Assembly: GCA_946406585.1 (NCBI GenBank)
Contig: CAMJLI010000006.1
Span: 1 to 33,524, forward strand
DNA from: an uncultured Prevotellaceae bacterium
Lineage (GTDB): Bacteria > Bacteroidota > Bacteroidia > Bacteroidales > Bacteroidaceae
Direction: 5' to 3'
DNA length: 33,524 nt
Shown here: positions 7,384 through 15,943 of the stretch, one piece after another
Position numbering within the stretch: position 1 is the stretch's first letter
Layout of the letters: the number at the start of each line of letters is the position of its first letter
The notes under the pieces: model-generated
Told to the model about the DNA's origin: nothing
The model's database searches: none
The model's input: only the letters and a program-made list of their open reading frames with translations
Translations under genes and position numbers: made by a program

Positions 7384-8589
7384 ATGAACAATTTCCAAGT
7401 AGACAAGAACGGCTTTTATGGAGAGTTTGGAGGAGCTTACGTACCAGAGATTCTCTACAAATGCGTACACGACTTGCAGGAAGCCTACCTGCCAATTATC
7501 CAATCGGAAGAATTCAAGAGCGAATACCACGCACTGCTGAAAGACTATGTAGGCCGCCCGTCCCCCCTCTATCACGCCAAGAGGATGAGCGAGCGACACG
7601 GCTGCCAGCTTTACCTGAAACGAGAAGACCTGAACCATACAGGAGCACACAAAATCAACAACACCATAGGGCAGATACTGCTGGCAAAGAAAATGGGAAA
7701 GACAAGGGTGATAGCAGAGACAGGAGCCGGGCAGCACGGCGTGGCAACGGCAACGGTATGCGCACTGATGAACATGAAATGCGAGATTTTCATGGGAGCC
7801 ACCGACGTGGAACGGCAGCACACCAACGTGGAGCGCATGAACATGCTTGGCGCCGAGGTGCATCCCGTAAGGACCGGCAACATGACTCTTTCCGATGCCT
7901 GCTCAGCAGCCATACGCGACTGGTGCTGCCACCCTCAAGACACATTCTACATCGTAGGTTCCACGATGGGCCCACACCCCTACCCCGACCTCGTGGCACG
8001 GATGCAGAGCATCATCTCGGAAGAAATAAAATGGCAGTTGGAGGAGAAAATAGGGCGCGACCACCCAGACTACCTCATTGCCTGCATCGGAGGTGGCAGC
8101 AACGCCGCCGGCACCATCTACCATTACATGAATGACGAAAGAGTGAAAATAGTGCTGGCAGAAGCAGGAGGCCACGGATGGCAAACCGACCACACGGCAG
8201 CCACCATACACAAGGGGACGACAGGCATCCTGCACGGAGCAAAGATGCTGGTGATGCAGAACAGCGACGGGCAGATAGAGGAGGCCTTCACCATTTCTGC
8301 AGGACTTGACTACCCAGGGGTGGGTCCCATGCACTGCAACATGGCAAAGCAAGGGCGAACCAAGGTGCTGAGCATCAACGACGACGAAGCCATCTATGGC
8401 GGATACGAACTGACACGGCTGGAAGGCATCATACCGGCAATAGAATCGGCACATGCCATAGCAGCCCTCGGCAAGCTGACCTTCAAGCCCGACGACGTGG
8501 TGGTGCTCACCGTGAGCGGAAGAGGCGACAAAGACATAGAGACATACCTTGACAACAAAAAAATGGCTAAAGAATATGGAGAATTTTAA
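7384..8589 (+). CDS. trpB: Tryptophan synthase beta subunit
   Basis: A 401-residue PLP enzyme that condenses indole with serine to give tryptophan, partnered with TrpA. The PLP lysine is K90 in HTGAHKINN; ETGAGQHGVATA follows, then the phosphate-binding GGGSNAAG and the C-terminal SGRGDKD. Length matches the TrpB1 family (about 395-400). The start at 7384 gives MNNFQVDKNGFYGEFGG, the usual N-terminus; the longer frame from 7321 would begin inside the attenuator. First structural gene of the operon; its last 14 bases overlap the start of trpE. Controlled by the attenuator just upstream. Confidence 0.97.
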   Translation: MNNFQVDKNGFYGEFGGAYVPEILYKCVHDLQEAYLPIIQSEEFKSEYHALLKDYVGRPSPLYHAKRMSERHGCQLYLKREDLNHTGAHKINNTIGQILLAKKMGKTRVIAETGAGQHGVATATVCALMNMKCEIFMGATDVERQHTNVERMNMLGAEVHPVRTGNMTLSDACSAAIRDWCCHPQDTFYIVGSTMGPHPYPDLVARMQSIISEEIKWQLEEKIGRDHPDYLIACIGGGSNAAGTIYHYMNDERVKIVLAEAGGHGWQTDHTAATIHKGTTGILHGAKMLVMQNSDGQIEEAFTISAGLDYPGVGPMHCNMAKQGRTKVLSINDDEAIYGGYELTRLEGIIPAIESAHAIAALGKLTFKPDDVVVLTVSGRGDKDIETYLDNKKMAKEYGEF

Positions 8590-9967
8590 GTATCAGACAA
8601 AAAGCAGGACCATCCTCGCCGACCTTCACACACCAGTGGGAGCATACATGCGACTGCGCGACCGCTACCCACAAAGTGTGTTGATGGAGAGCAGCGACTA
8701 TCACGAGAGCAACAACTCACGCTCATTCATAGGCATCAACCCCATGGCAAGCGTCGCCATAGCACATGGGAAAGCAACCATCAGCTACCCTGACGGCACC
8801 TGCCTGAAGCGAGAGATAGACAACACTTACACCGCCGACAAGGCAATACACGAACTTGTGGACCACATCGAGACAAGCGGCGATGACGCAAGCCTCTATG
8901 GACTGTTCGGATATACAAGCTTCAATGCCGTGAGATATTTTGAAAACATAAACGTAAAAGATGAAGAAAAAGAGAAGAACGACGCACCCGACCTATACTA
9001 TATATTATATAGAGAGGTGATAGTGTTCGACCATCACAACAACCTGCTGAAGGTGGTGACGCTGGGCACCGAAAAGGACATCGACGACGTGCTGCTCGCC
9101 ATGAACAAGGGCAACGTGCAAGCCTATGACTTCCACCCCGTTGGGGAAACGACAAGCACCCTGACCGACGAAGAGCACAAAGCCAACATCCGCCGAGGCA
9201 TAGAACACTGCCTGCGAGGCGACGTGTTCCAGATAGTGCTCAGCAGACGATTCATACAAAAATACGAAGGCGACGACTTCAAGCTATACCGCGCCCTGCG
9301 CAGCATCAACCCCTCGCCCTATCTTTTCTATTTCGACTTCGGAGGCTTCCGCATCTTCGGCTCCTCACCCGAAACCCATTGCCGCATAGACGGGCGCAAG
9401 GCATTCATAGACCCCATCGCCGGCACGACACGACGGACGGGCGATGAAGAAGAAGACAGGAAGGGAGCAGAGTACCTGCGCAACGACCCGAAGGAGAATG
9501 CCGAGCACGTGATGCTGGTGGACCTCGCCCGCAACGACCTGTCGAGGAACTGCCACGACGTGAAGGTGGAATTCTACAAGGACCTGCAATATTACTCACA
9601 CGTGATACACCTTGTATCGAGAGTGTCGGGTCAAATGGATGACAACGCCGACCCCATCAAGGCATTCATAAACACCTTCCCTGCCGGCACACTATCTGGC
9701 GCGCCAAAGGTGAGAGCAATGCAACTGATATCTGAATACGAGCCACACAACCGTGGAGCCTACGGCGGCTGCATAGGCATCATCGGACTCGACGGCAGCC
9801 AGAATCAAGCCATCACCATACGCACCTTCGTAGCCCGCAATGGAGAACTGTGGTTCCAAGCCGGAGGCGGCATAGTGGCAAAGAGCGACGAGGAATACGA
9901 GCTACAAGAAGTGAACAACAAACTCGGGGCACTGCGCCGGGCAATATTCATGGCAGAAAAAATGTAA
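8576..9967 (+). CDS. trpE: Anthranilate synthase component I
   Basis: A 463-residue subunit that makes anthranilate from chorismate, using ammonia delivered by TrpG. The N-terminal part holds LMES (residues 36-39), aligned with the LLES motif that binds feedback inhibitor tryptophan. Chorismate-binding signatures follow: FQIVLSRRF, FGSSPETH, PIAGTTRRTGD, LVDLARNDLSR, FPAGTLSGAPK and GAYGGCIG near the C-terminus. The start at 8576 overlaps the end of trpB by 14 bases, which suggests translational coupling; an upstream in-frame start at 8549 adds nine residues inside trpB. trpG begins three bases after its stop. Confidence 0.96.
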   Translation: MENFKYQTKSRTILADLHTPVGAYMRLRDRYPQSVLMESSDYHESNNSRSFIGINPMASVAIAHGKATISYPDGTCLKREIDNTYTADKAIHELVDHIETSGDDASLYGLFGYTSFNAVRYFENINVKDEEKEKNDAPDLYYILYREVIVFDHHNNLLKVVTLGTEKDIDDVLLAMNKGNVQAYDFHPVGETTSTLTDEEHKANIRRGIEHCLRGDVFQIVLSRRFIQKYEGDDFKLYRALRSINPSPYLFYFDFGGFRIFGSSPETHCRIDGRKAFIDPIAGTTRRTGDEEEDRKGAEYLRNDPKENAEHVMLVDLARNDLSRNCHDVKVEFYKDLQYYSHVIHLVSRVSGQMDDNADPIKAFINTFPAGTLSGAPKVRAMQLISEYEPHNRGAYGGCIGIIGLDGSQNQAITIRTFVARNGELWFQAGGGIVAKSDEEYELQEVNNKLGALRRAIFMAEKM

Positions 9968-9970
9968 GAG

Positions 9971-10531
9971 ATGAAGACAGTAATCATAGACAACTACGAC
10001 TCGTTCACATACAACTTGAGTCACCTGGTGAAAGAATTGGGAGCAGAGGTAACCGTGCTGCGCAACGACCAGTTTGAGCTCCCCTGTTTGGAAGAATACG
10101 ACAACATCATCCTCTCACCCGGTCCTGGCATACCATCCGAAGCCGGACTGCTGATGGATGTGATAAGAACCTACAAAGGCCGGAAACCCATCCTTGGCGT
10201 ATGCCTTGGCCATCAAGCCATCGGCGAAGTGTTTGGAGCCAGACTGGAAAATCTCAAAGAGGTGTTCCATGGTGTGGCCACCCCGTGCCATCTGCTCGAA
10301 GACACCATCTTCACCGGACTGCCCAAAGACATCACCATAGGACGCTACCACTCATGGGTGGTGGCAAAGGAGGGGTTCCCCACCTGCCTTGAAATAACAG
10401 CCATGAGCGACGAAGGACAAATAATGGCACTGCGACACAAGCAGTACGACATCCATGGAATACAGTTCCACCCTGAATCAGTACTAACACCCAACGGAAA
10501 AGAAATAATAAAAAACTTCATGCAATTATGA
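9971..10531 (+). CDS. trpG: Anthranilate synthase component II (glutamine amidotransferase)
   Basis: A 186-residue class I glutamine amidotransferase that supplies ammonia to TrpE. Visible features are NYDSFTYNL at the N-terminus, the oxyanion motif LSPGPGIP (about 48-55), nucleophile C78 in GVCLGHQ, and the catalytic His-Glu in IQFHPES near residue 165. It is a stand-alone subunit, not fused to TrpD. Its stop overlaps the trpD start (ATGA at 10528-10531). In some genomes this subunit also serves p-aminobenzoate synthesis (PabA), but its place inside the operon favours TrpG. Confidence 0.95.
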   Translation: MKTVIIDNYDSFTYNLSHLVKELGAEVTVLRNDQFELPCLEEYDNIILSPGPGIPSEAGLLMDVIRTYKGRKPILGVCLGHQAIGEVFGARLENLKEVFHGVATPCHLLEDTIFTGLPKDITIGRYHSWVVAKEGFPTCLEITAMSDEGQIMALRHKQYDIHGIQFHPESVLTPNGKEIIKNFMQL

Positions 10532-11526
10532 AAGAGATATTGGAAAAAATCCTCAACCACGAGGAACTGACACGTGAGGAAATGAAAAGAATCCTCATAG
10601 GTATCACCCACGGCGAATACGCCAACGAGCAAATAACAGCACTATTGTCGTGCCTGCAAATGAGAGGCGTCACAGTGGACGAGCTTCTCGGCTTCCGCGA
10701 CGGCATCCTTGAGACCGGCGTGCCCGCCATCCTCAACGCCGACCGATACATCGACGTAGTGGGAACAGGCGGCGACAGGAAAAACACATTCAACATATCC
10801 ACCACGGCATGTTTCGTCATTGCAGGAGCCGGATACAAGGTGGCCAAGCACGGCAACTACGCCGCCACAAGCGTCAGCGGGGCATCAAACGTGATACAGC
10901 ACCATGGGATAAAGTTCACCGACGACATCAGCCGGCTGAACAGAAGCCTCAACGAAGCAGGCATCGTCTACCTGCACGCACAACTATTTGCCAAGGCCAT
11001 GAAATTTGTGGGACCAATAAGAAAAGCATTGCAATTCCCTACAATCTTCAACCTATTGGGACCAATTGTCAACCCATCGCAACCCAAATGCCAGTTGCTC
11101 GGAGTGGCAAACCTCGACCAGATGCGGCTATACAACAGTGTTTACCAGAAAATAGGCATCGACTATGGCATCGTGAACTCCATCGACGGGTATGACGAGA
11201 TATCCCTGACAAGCGACTTCAAGGTTACAACAAACAACTACGAGCGCATCTTCAAGCCTCAAGACCTTGGATTTGACATCGCCAAACCAGAAGAACTCGT
11301 TGGAGGAGCAACAGAAGAAGAGGCAGCACAAATATTCGACAGCGTGCTTGAGAACCGGGCATTGCCAGCACAAAAGAACATCGTGCTCGCCAATGCCGCC
11401 TTCGGAATACAAGTGATGGAAAAAGGCACGAAGAGCATCGAAGAATGCATAGAGATAGCACGGGAGAGCATCGACAGCGGCGCCGCCCTGCGCACATTCC
11501 ACAAATTCGTGGAACTCAATTCATAG
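10528..11526 (+). CDS. trpD: Anthranilate phosphoribosyltransferase
   Basis: A 332-residue enzyme transferring phosphoribose from PRPP to anthranilate. The PRPP/magnesium motif GTGGD is at residues 79-83, followed by NISTT, and the anthranilate-binding KHGN at 107-110. Length is normal for the family (330-345). A four-base overlap with trpG implies coupled translation. It is followed by a 96-base gap before trpC in which I see no promoter or terminator. Confidence 0.96.
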   Translation: MKEILEKILNHEELTREEMKRILIGITHGEYANEQITALLSCLQMRGVTVDELLGFRDGILETGVPAILNADRYIDVVGTGGDRKNTFNISTTACFVIAGAGYKVAKHGNYAATSVSGASNVIQHHGIKFTDDISRLNRSLNEAGIVYLHAQLFAKAMKFVGPIRKALQFPTIFNLLGPIVNPSQPKCQLLGVANLDQMRLYNSVYQKIGIDYGIVNSIDGYDEISLTSDFKVTTNNYERIFKPQDLGFDIAKPEELVGGATEEEAAQIFDSVLENRALPAQKNIVLANAAFGIQVMEKGTKSIEECIEIARESIDSGAALRTFHKFVELNS

Positions 11527-11622
11527 GAAGGAGCCTTTATCTTCTGCAAAGACCTCAATTCACATGCAGATTACAACAATTTCTGAAATTTTGAATTCCC
11601 ATCTTAACACAATACCAAGACA

Positions 11623-12360
11623 ATGCAAGACATACTGCAAGAAATAACATCCCACAAGCGGGAAGAGATAGAAAGGCTGTACCAAAAGAAAGTGTCGCTC
11701 AGAGAGGCCCTTTTAGCCTCAGAAACGGGAATCATCGCCGAATTCAAGCGCCGCTCGCCCTCGAAAGGATGGATAAAAGAAGAAGGCAAAGCCGACGAAA
11801 TACCTATCAGCTACCAGCAAAACGGTGCGGCTGCCATCTCCATCCTTACCGATGAGAACTATTTTGGAGGTAGCGACGAATTCATCTCGACGGCACGACG
11901 CTCGGGTGTAACCATCCCTATCCTGTATAAGAATTTCGTTATCGACGAAGCACAAATCTATGCAGCAGCCATCTGTGGCGCTTCTGCCATATTGCTAATA
12001 GCAGCATGTCTGACCAAAGCCCGATGCAAGATGCTGATGGACAAGGCTCACGACCTTGGTCTGGAAGTGCTGCTTGAAATGCACTCCGAAGAAGAACTGG
12101 AGTATGCCGAACTGAATCCCGACCTCTGCGGCATCAACAACCGCAACTTGGGCACTTTTGTCACCGATGTGCAGAACTCCTTCCGTCTGGCAGAGCACCT
12201 GCCGAAAGACAGCGTGAAAGTAAGCGAAAGCGGCATCAGCAATCCACAGACAATAAGTGCATTGAGAGAGGCAGGATTCAATGGCTTCCTCATCGGCGAG
12301 TGCTTCATGCGCACCAGCAACCCCGGACTCGCATTGAAAGAAATGATAGATGCCATATGA
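11623..12360 (+). CDS. trpC: Indole-3-glycerol phosphate synthase
   Basis: A 245-residue (beta/alpha)8-barrel enzyme that closes the indole ring. The signature [10 protein letters not shown] is at residues 40-49 (substrate-binding K42 and K48), [13 protein letters not shown] follows, and NNRNLGTF and VSESGIS supply later phosphate-binding loops. It is monofunctional, with no fused TrpF domain, so the preceding isomerase step must come from elsewhere. Its stop codon overlaps an ATG (ATGA, 12357-12360) that opens the same frame as trpA. Confidence 0.95.
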   Translation: MQDILQEITSHKREEIERLYQKKVSLREALLASETGIIAEFKRRSPSKGWIKEEGKADEIPISYQQNGAAAISILTDENYFGGSDEFISTARRSGVTIPILYKNFVIDEAQIYAAAICGASAILLIAACLTKARCKMLMDKAHDLGLEVLLEMHSEEELEYAELNPDLCGINNRNLGTFVTDVQNSFRLAEHLPKDSVKVSESGISNPQTISALREAGFNGFLIGECFMRTSNPGLALKEMIDAI

Positions 12361-12570
12361 GAGGCCTTTTTAGAGGAGATAGAGGTGATAGAGGTGATAG
12401 ATGCTATAGGATTGATAGAAGCAATAGAAACAATAGAAACAAAAAAAAGCATACAATGAACAAGATAAACAGACTTTTCAAGGAAAACAGAGACAATAGA
12501 AACAATAGAGACAATAGAGAAAAGATAGACAATGGAGAGAATGGAGAGAAAGGAGAGAATAAAAACGACA
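12361..12570 (+). repeat. Purine-rich 9-bp microsatellite across the trpC-trpA junction
   Basis: Imperfect runs of 9-base units such as AGAGGTGAT (12373-12400), AATAGAAAC (12422-12441), AATAGAGAC/AATAGAAAC (12490-12520) and AATGGAGAG (12530-12555). All lie in phase with trpA, so changes in copy number keep the frame. The tract sits where most Bacteroidetes trp operons carry trpF, and it continues through the first 37 codons of trpA. Confidence 0.8.
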
Positions 12571-13376
12571 AGCTGTTGTCCATCTATTTCTGTGCAGGCT
12601 GCCCCACCCTTGAAGGCACGGCAGACGTGATACTCACCCTGCAACGCAGAGGTATAGCAATGATAGAGGTGGGCATACCCTTCAGCGACCCCCTGGCAGA
12701 CGGGCCCGTCATACAAGGTGCAGCCACAAAGGCGCTGAAAAATGGAATGAACCTGAAATTGCTCTTCGCACAACTGAAAGCCATAAAAGACAAAGTAGAA
12801 ATACCACTCGTGATGATGGGCTATCTCAACCCCATCCTGCACTATGGCATAGAGGAATTCTGCCAAAGCTGCGTGGACAGCGGCGTGAGCGGAGCCATCA
12901 TCCCCGACCTGCCTTTCGAGGACTACCAAAGCATCGTCAGACCGATAGCCGACAAATACGACCTACGCATCATAATGCTCATCACACCAGAGACCAGCGA
13001 AGAGCGCATACGCCTGATAGACGACAACACCGACGGCTTCATCTACATGGTGTCATCTGCCGCCATCACGGGCACGCAGAAAAGTTTCGACGAGCAGAAA
13101 CAGGAATACTTCCGCCGCATCGAAGCGATGCAACTGCGCAACCCACGCATGATAGGTTTCGGCATAAGCAATGCACAGACCCTCAAGGCCGCCCAAGACC
13201 ATGCCGCCGGAGCCATCATTGGCTCCAAATTCGTCACCCTGCTCGACGAGGCATACTGCAATAAAAAGCAAGAAGAAGAGCGTCAAGAAGCAGTCTGCCA
13301 AGAAGGAAAAGGAGGCCTCCAGGACAACCCTGTGGACAAAGCCCTCGACAAGTTGTTTGCTGCCCTGAAGGAATGA
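12456..13376 (+). CDS. trpA: Tryptophan synthase alpha subunit with low-complexity insertions
   Basis: A 306-residue subunit that cleaves indole-3-glycerol phosphate and passes indole to TrpB. Catalytic E71 ([10 protein letters not shown]) and D82 (DPLADGP) keep the spacing of Salmonella E49/D60. [27 protein letters not shown] and GFGISN follow. The start is MNKINRLF, the usual Bacteroidetes N-terminus. It is then interrupted by a hydrophilic repeat (about residues 10-38, rich in Asn, Arg, Asp, Glu and Gly) before the conserved [10 protein letters not shown] second charged stretch sits near the C-terminus (about 269-292). The family is usually about 255-270 residues. The frame stays open upstream to an ATG at 12357 that overlaps the trpC stop, so a 339-residue form is possible. 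Confidence 0.93.
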   Translation: MNKINRLFKENRDNRNNRDNREKIDNGENGEKGENKNDKLLSIYFCAGCPTLEGTADVILTLQRRGIAMIEVGIPFSDPLADGPVIQGAATKALKNGMNLKLLFAQLKAIKDKVEIPLVMMGYLNPILHYGIEEFCQSCVDSGVSGAIIPDLPFEDYQSIVRPIADKYDLRIIMLITPETSEERIRLIDDNTDGFIYMVSSAAITGTQKSFDEQKQEYFRRIEAMQLRNPRMIGFGISNAQTLKAAQDHAAGAIIGSKFVTLLDEAYCNKKQEEERQEAVCQEGKGGLQDNPVDKALDKLFAALKE

Positions 13377-13494
13377 ATGGCATGAATTCATCAATCCACA
13401 ACCACTGTTAATGTCAACATGATTGTAACACCATGTCAGTCATGCCAAAAACCCATGAGCAAGGCCATAATTGAGGAAAAAAACTGGTAATGTA

Positions 13495-13524
13495 TTGTTC
13501 TTTCAAAAAATCATGCTATATTTG
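13495..13524 (+). promoter_or_regulatory. Promoter of the SpoIIE/HATPase signalling gene
   Basis: TTG (13495-13497), 19 bases, TATATTTG (13517-13524) followed by CA. It lies 18 bases upstream of the chosen start at 13543. A longer reading frame from 13471 would run through the promoter and is rejected. Confidence 0.75.
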
Positions 13525-13542
13525 CATGACTTAAACAACAAT

Positions 13543-15936
13543 ATGAAAATACCAAGTTTTTTTCGTCCTTCACAATCCATAGCAACCCGCCTGACATGGC
13601 GCGTTGTGGGCACACTCTTCATCATATCCATAATCCTGTCTGCATTGGTGTTGGCAGTAATTTGGATTGTAGGAATCTTCATTTTTGGAGCCCTGTATTG
13701 GTCGAGGATGGATGTCTCAGAAGAAAAGATAAACACCGTATTCTCTGCCGTTGAGGTTGCATTGAGCAACAACGTACCAGAATTGGAGGAAAGCATCAAC
13801 AATAAAGACAAAGAATTCTATGCCATCGACCACCTGCTCCGCCTCAATCCAAACATAGTGGGTGCCGCCTATGCCCTCAATCCTGACTATAAGCCAAGGA
13901 AAGGACAGCAGGTCGCCCCGTACGTGTTCCGCGACAGCACAGGCATAGAGGCCAAAAGACTTGACACTCCGGAATACGACTATATCCACAAGGAATGGTA
14001 TGCCAAGCCTATGGAGATAGGCAAGACTTTGTGGACAGAACCCTACATAGACAAAGGTGGTGGAGAAATATTGATGACCACATGCTCCATGCCATTGTTC
14101 AACCAAAAAGGGGAGATGTATGTAGTCCAGACAGCAGACCTCTCGCTCAACTGGATAAAAAAATTGACTGAAGAAGTAGACAGCTTAAACAACACAGATT
14201 ACTATTTTGGCCTTAGGGATAAAGACAAGGGCCACTCACGCAGTTTCATCGTGACCTCGAGTGGCAATTTTGTAGTCCATCCTGACAAGAAGTTGCAAGC
14301 AGGCGACAAAATTGAAAATTATATCAAGACGTCCAATTACAAAAAAGCAAAAGAAGCAATCAAGGAAATTCTTTCAGGAGAAAATGGCATTACGTCGTAT
14401 AGAGACAAAGACGGCAAAGCCTGCTTCATGTTCTATGGGCCGATAAGGCACACAGGATGGACAATGGTCACGATGGTTCCTTTTGGGGACCTCTTGGCTC
14501 CCGTCAACGTCTTCATACGCGTCCTGTTCATCTCACTTGTCATCGGTCTGATAATAATAGCCCTGGTATGCCGTAGAAACATACACAATATAACCAAGCC
14601 CCTGAGGCTGTTTGCAAACTCGGCAGACGAGATAGCCAAAGGAAACTTTGTCGCCCCACTGCCTAAAATCAAGTCAAAGGACGAGATGCTCAAGCTGCAC
14701 AACTCTTTCTCCACCATGCAGCAGTCGCTCGTTAGCCAGATAGAAGAAATAAAAAAGGCCAACGAGGAGAAAGGCCGCATCGAGAGCGAGTTGGTCATCG
14801 CACGCAACATACAGATGTCGATGATTCCGAAGAAATTCCCCGCCTTCCCCGACCGGACAGACATAGACGTCTACGCCTCGCTGACCCCTGCCAAGGAAGT
14901 AGGCGGCGACTTGTACGACTACCTCATCCGCGACGAGAAGCTGTTCTTCTGCATTGGAGATGTTTCTGGCAAGGGCATCCCTGCATCAATGGTGATGGCA
15001 GTGACACGAGCATTGTTCCGCACAGCCACCGCACACGACAGCAACCCCAACAAGATAATGGGTGGAATAAACGACATGCTGGTTGACGACAACGACTCAA
15101 GCATGTTCGTCACCTTGTTCGTTGGAGTCCTCGACCTTCCCACGGGTCGCTTGCGATACTGCAATGCAGGGCACAACTCACCATTGCTGATAGACACTAC
15201 AAATACTACAATCCTGCCTTGCGAAGCCAATCTCCCATTGGGAATAATGGAGAAATACAAGTTTGAAATGCAAGAAACCATCATCAGTCCCCAAACGACG
15301 ATATTCCTCTACACCGACGGACTGACGGAGGCAGAGAACATGCGCTACGAACTATTCAACGAAGAGCGCGTGGTGGACGTGGCAAAGAAGGCCGGGCCAC
15401 AACCCCAAGAACTGATAGAAGAGATGAAGAAAATTGTGGGCAGGTTTGTAGGCAATTCCGACCAAAACGACGACATGACCATGCTTGCCATACAGTACAC
15501 CAAACAGCAACTGCCCTATTCACGACTCTCCCGCAGCATCACCCTGAACAATGACATAGAACAGGTGCCCCAGCTCGCCGACTTCGTGGAAGGGGTGTGC
15601 GAGGAGCTAGAACTCGACATGAGCACCTCCATGAGCATCAACCTTGCCATCGAGGAGGCTGTGGTGAACGTGATGAACTATGCCTATCCTCCTGGCACCG
15701 AGGGCAATATGACCATCGAGGCCATGGCTAACGAAGTGCAACTGAAAATAATCATCACCGACTCGGGGAAGCCATTCGACCCAACCACTCAAGAAAAAAT
15801 AGACACCACATTGTCTGCTGAAGACCGCATGATCGGAGGACTGGGAATACATCTCGTCAGAGAAATCATGGACAGCATCAACTATGAGCGCACCAACGGT
15901 AAGAACGTGCTGACCCTCAGAAAGAAACTCACATAA
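13543..15936 (+). CDS. Membrane sensor fused to SpoIIE/RsbU phosphatase and RsbW-like kinase domain
   Basis: A 797-residue inner-membrane protein. TM1 spans about 21-52. A periplasmic Cache-like sensor (about 55-315) follows, with WYAKPMEIGKTLWTEPYID. Then come TM2 (about 320-343), a HAMP linker and coiled coil, and a SpoIIE-type PP2C phosphatase (about 414-650). The phosphatase's metal-binding aspartates are visible in EVGGDLYDY, GDVSGKG, YTDGLTEA and NDDMTML. The C-terminus (about 667-797) is a histidine-kinase-like ATPase of the RsbW/SpoIIAB type, with IEEAVVNVMNYAY, DSGKPFDP and GGLGIHLV. In known systems these two activities dephosphorylate and phosphorylate a STAS protein, and one is encoded at 19830. 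Having both in a single sensor is consistent with two-way control. The ABC gene starts seven bases after its stop. Confidence 0.92.
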   Translation: MKIPSFFRPSQSIATRLTWRVVGTLFIISIILSALVLAVIWIVGIFIFGALYWSRMDVSEEKINTVFSAVEVALSNNVPELEESINNKDKEFYAIDHLLRLNPNIVGAAYALNPDYKPRKGQQVAPYVFRDSTGIEAKRLDTPEYDYIHKEWYAKPMEIGKTLWTEPYIDKGGGEILMTTCSMPLFNQKGEMYVVQTADLSLNWIKKLTEEVDSLNNTDYYFGLRDKDKGHSRSFIVTSSGNFVVHPDKKLQAGDKIENYIKTSNYKKAKEAIKEILSGENGITSYRDKDGKACFMFYGPIRHTGWTMVTMVPFGDLLAPVNVFIRVLFISLVIGLIIIALVCRRNIHNITKPLRLFANSADEIAKGNFVAPLPKIKSKDEMLKLHNSFSTMQQSLVSQIEEIKKANEEKGRIESELVIARNIQMSMIPKKFPAFPDRTDIDVYASLTPAKEVGGDLYDYLIRDEKLFFCIGDVSGKGIPASMVMAVTRALFRTATAHDSNPNKIMGGINDMLVDDNDSSMFVTLFVGVLDLPTGRLRYCNAGHNSPLLIDTTNTTILPCEANLPLGIMEKYKFEMQETIISPQTTIFLYTDGLTEAENMRYELFNEERVVDVAKKAGPQPQELIEEMKKIVGRFVGNSDQNDDMTMLAIQYTKQQLPYSRLSRSITLNNDIEQVPQLADFVEGVCEELELDMSTSMSINLAIEEAVVNVMNYAYPPGTEGNMTIEAMANEVQLKIIITDSGKPFDPTTQEKIDTTLSAEDRMIGGLGIHLVREIMDSINYERTNGKNVLTLRKKLT

Positions 15937-15943
15937 AAAAAAG

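Noticed and set aside
12048..12929. 293-codon open frame on the minus strand
   Set aside because: It is antisense to trpC and trpA and its Ser/Ile-rich centre is just the complement of the 9-bp repeats.
13378..13447. Inverted repeat TGGCATGA/TCATGCCA after trpA as operon terminator
   Set aside because: Eight-base arms with a 54-base loop and only a short A-run after it; too weak to call.
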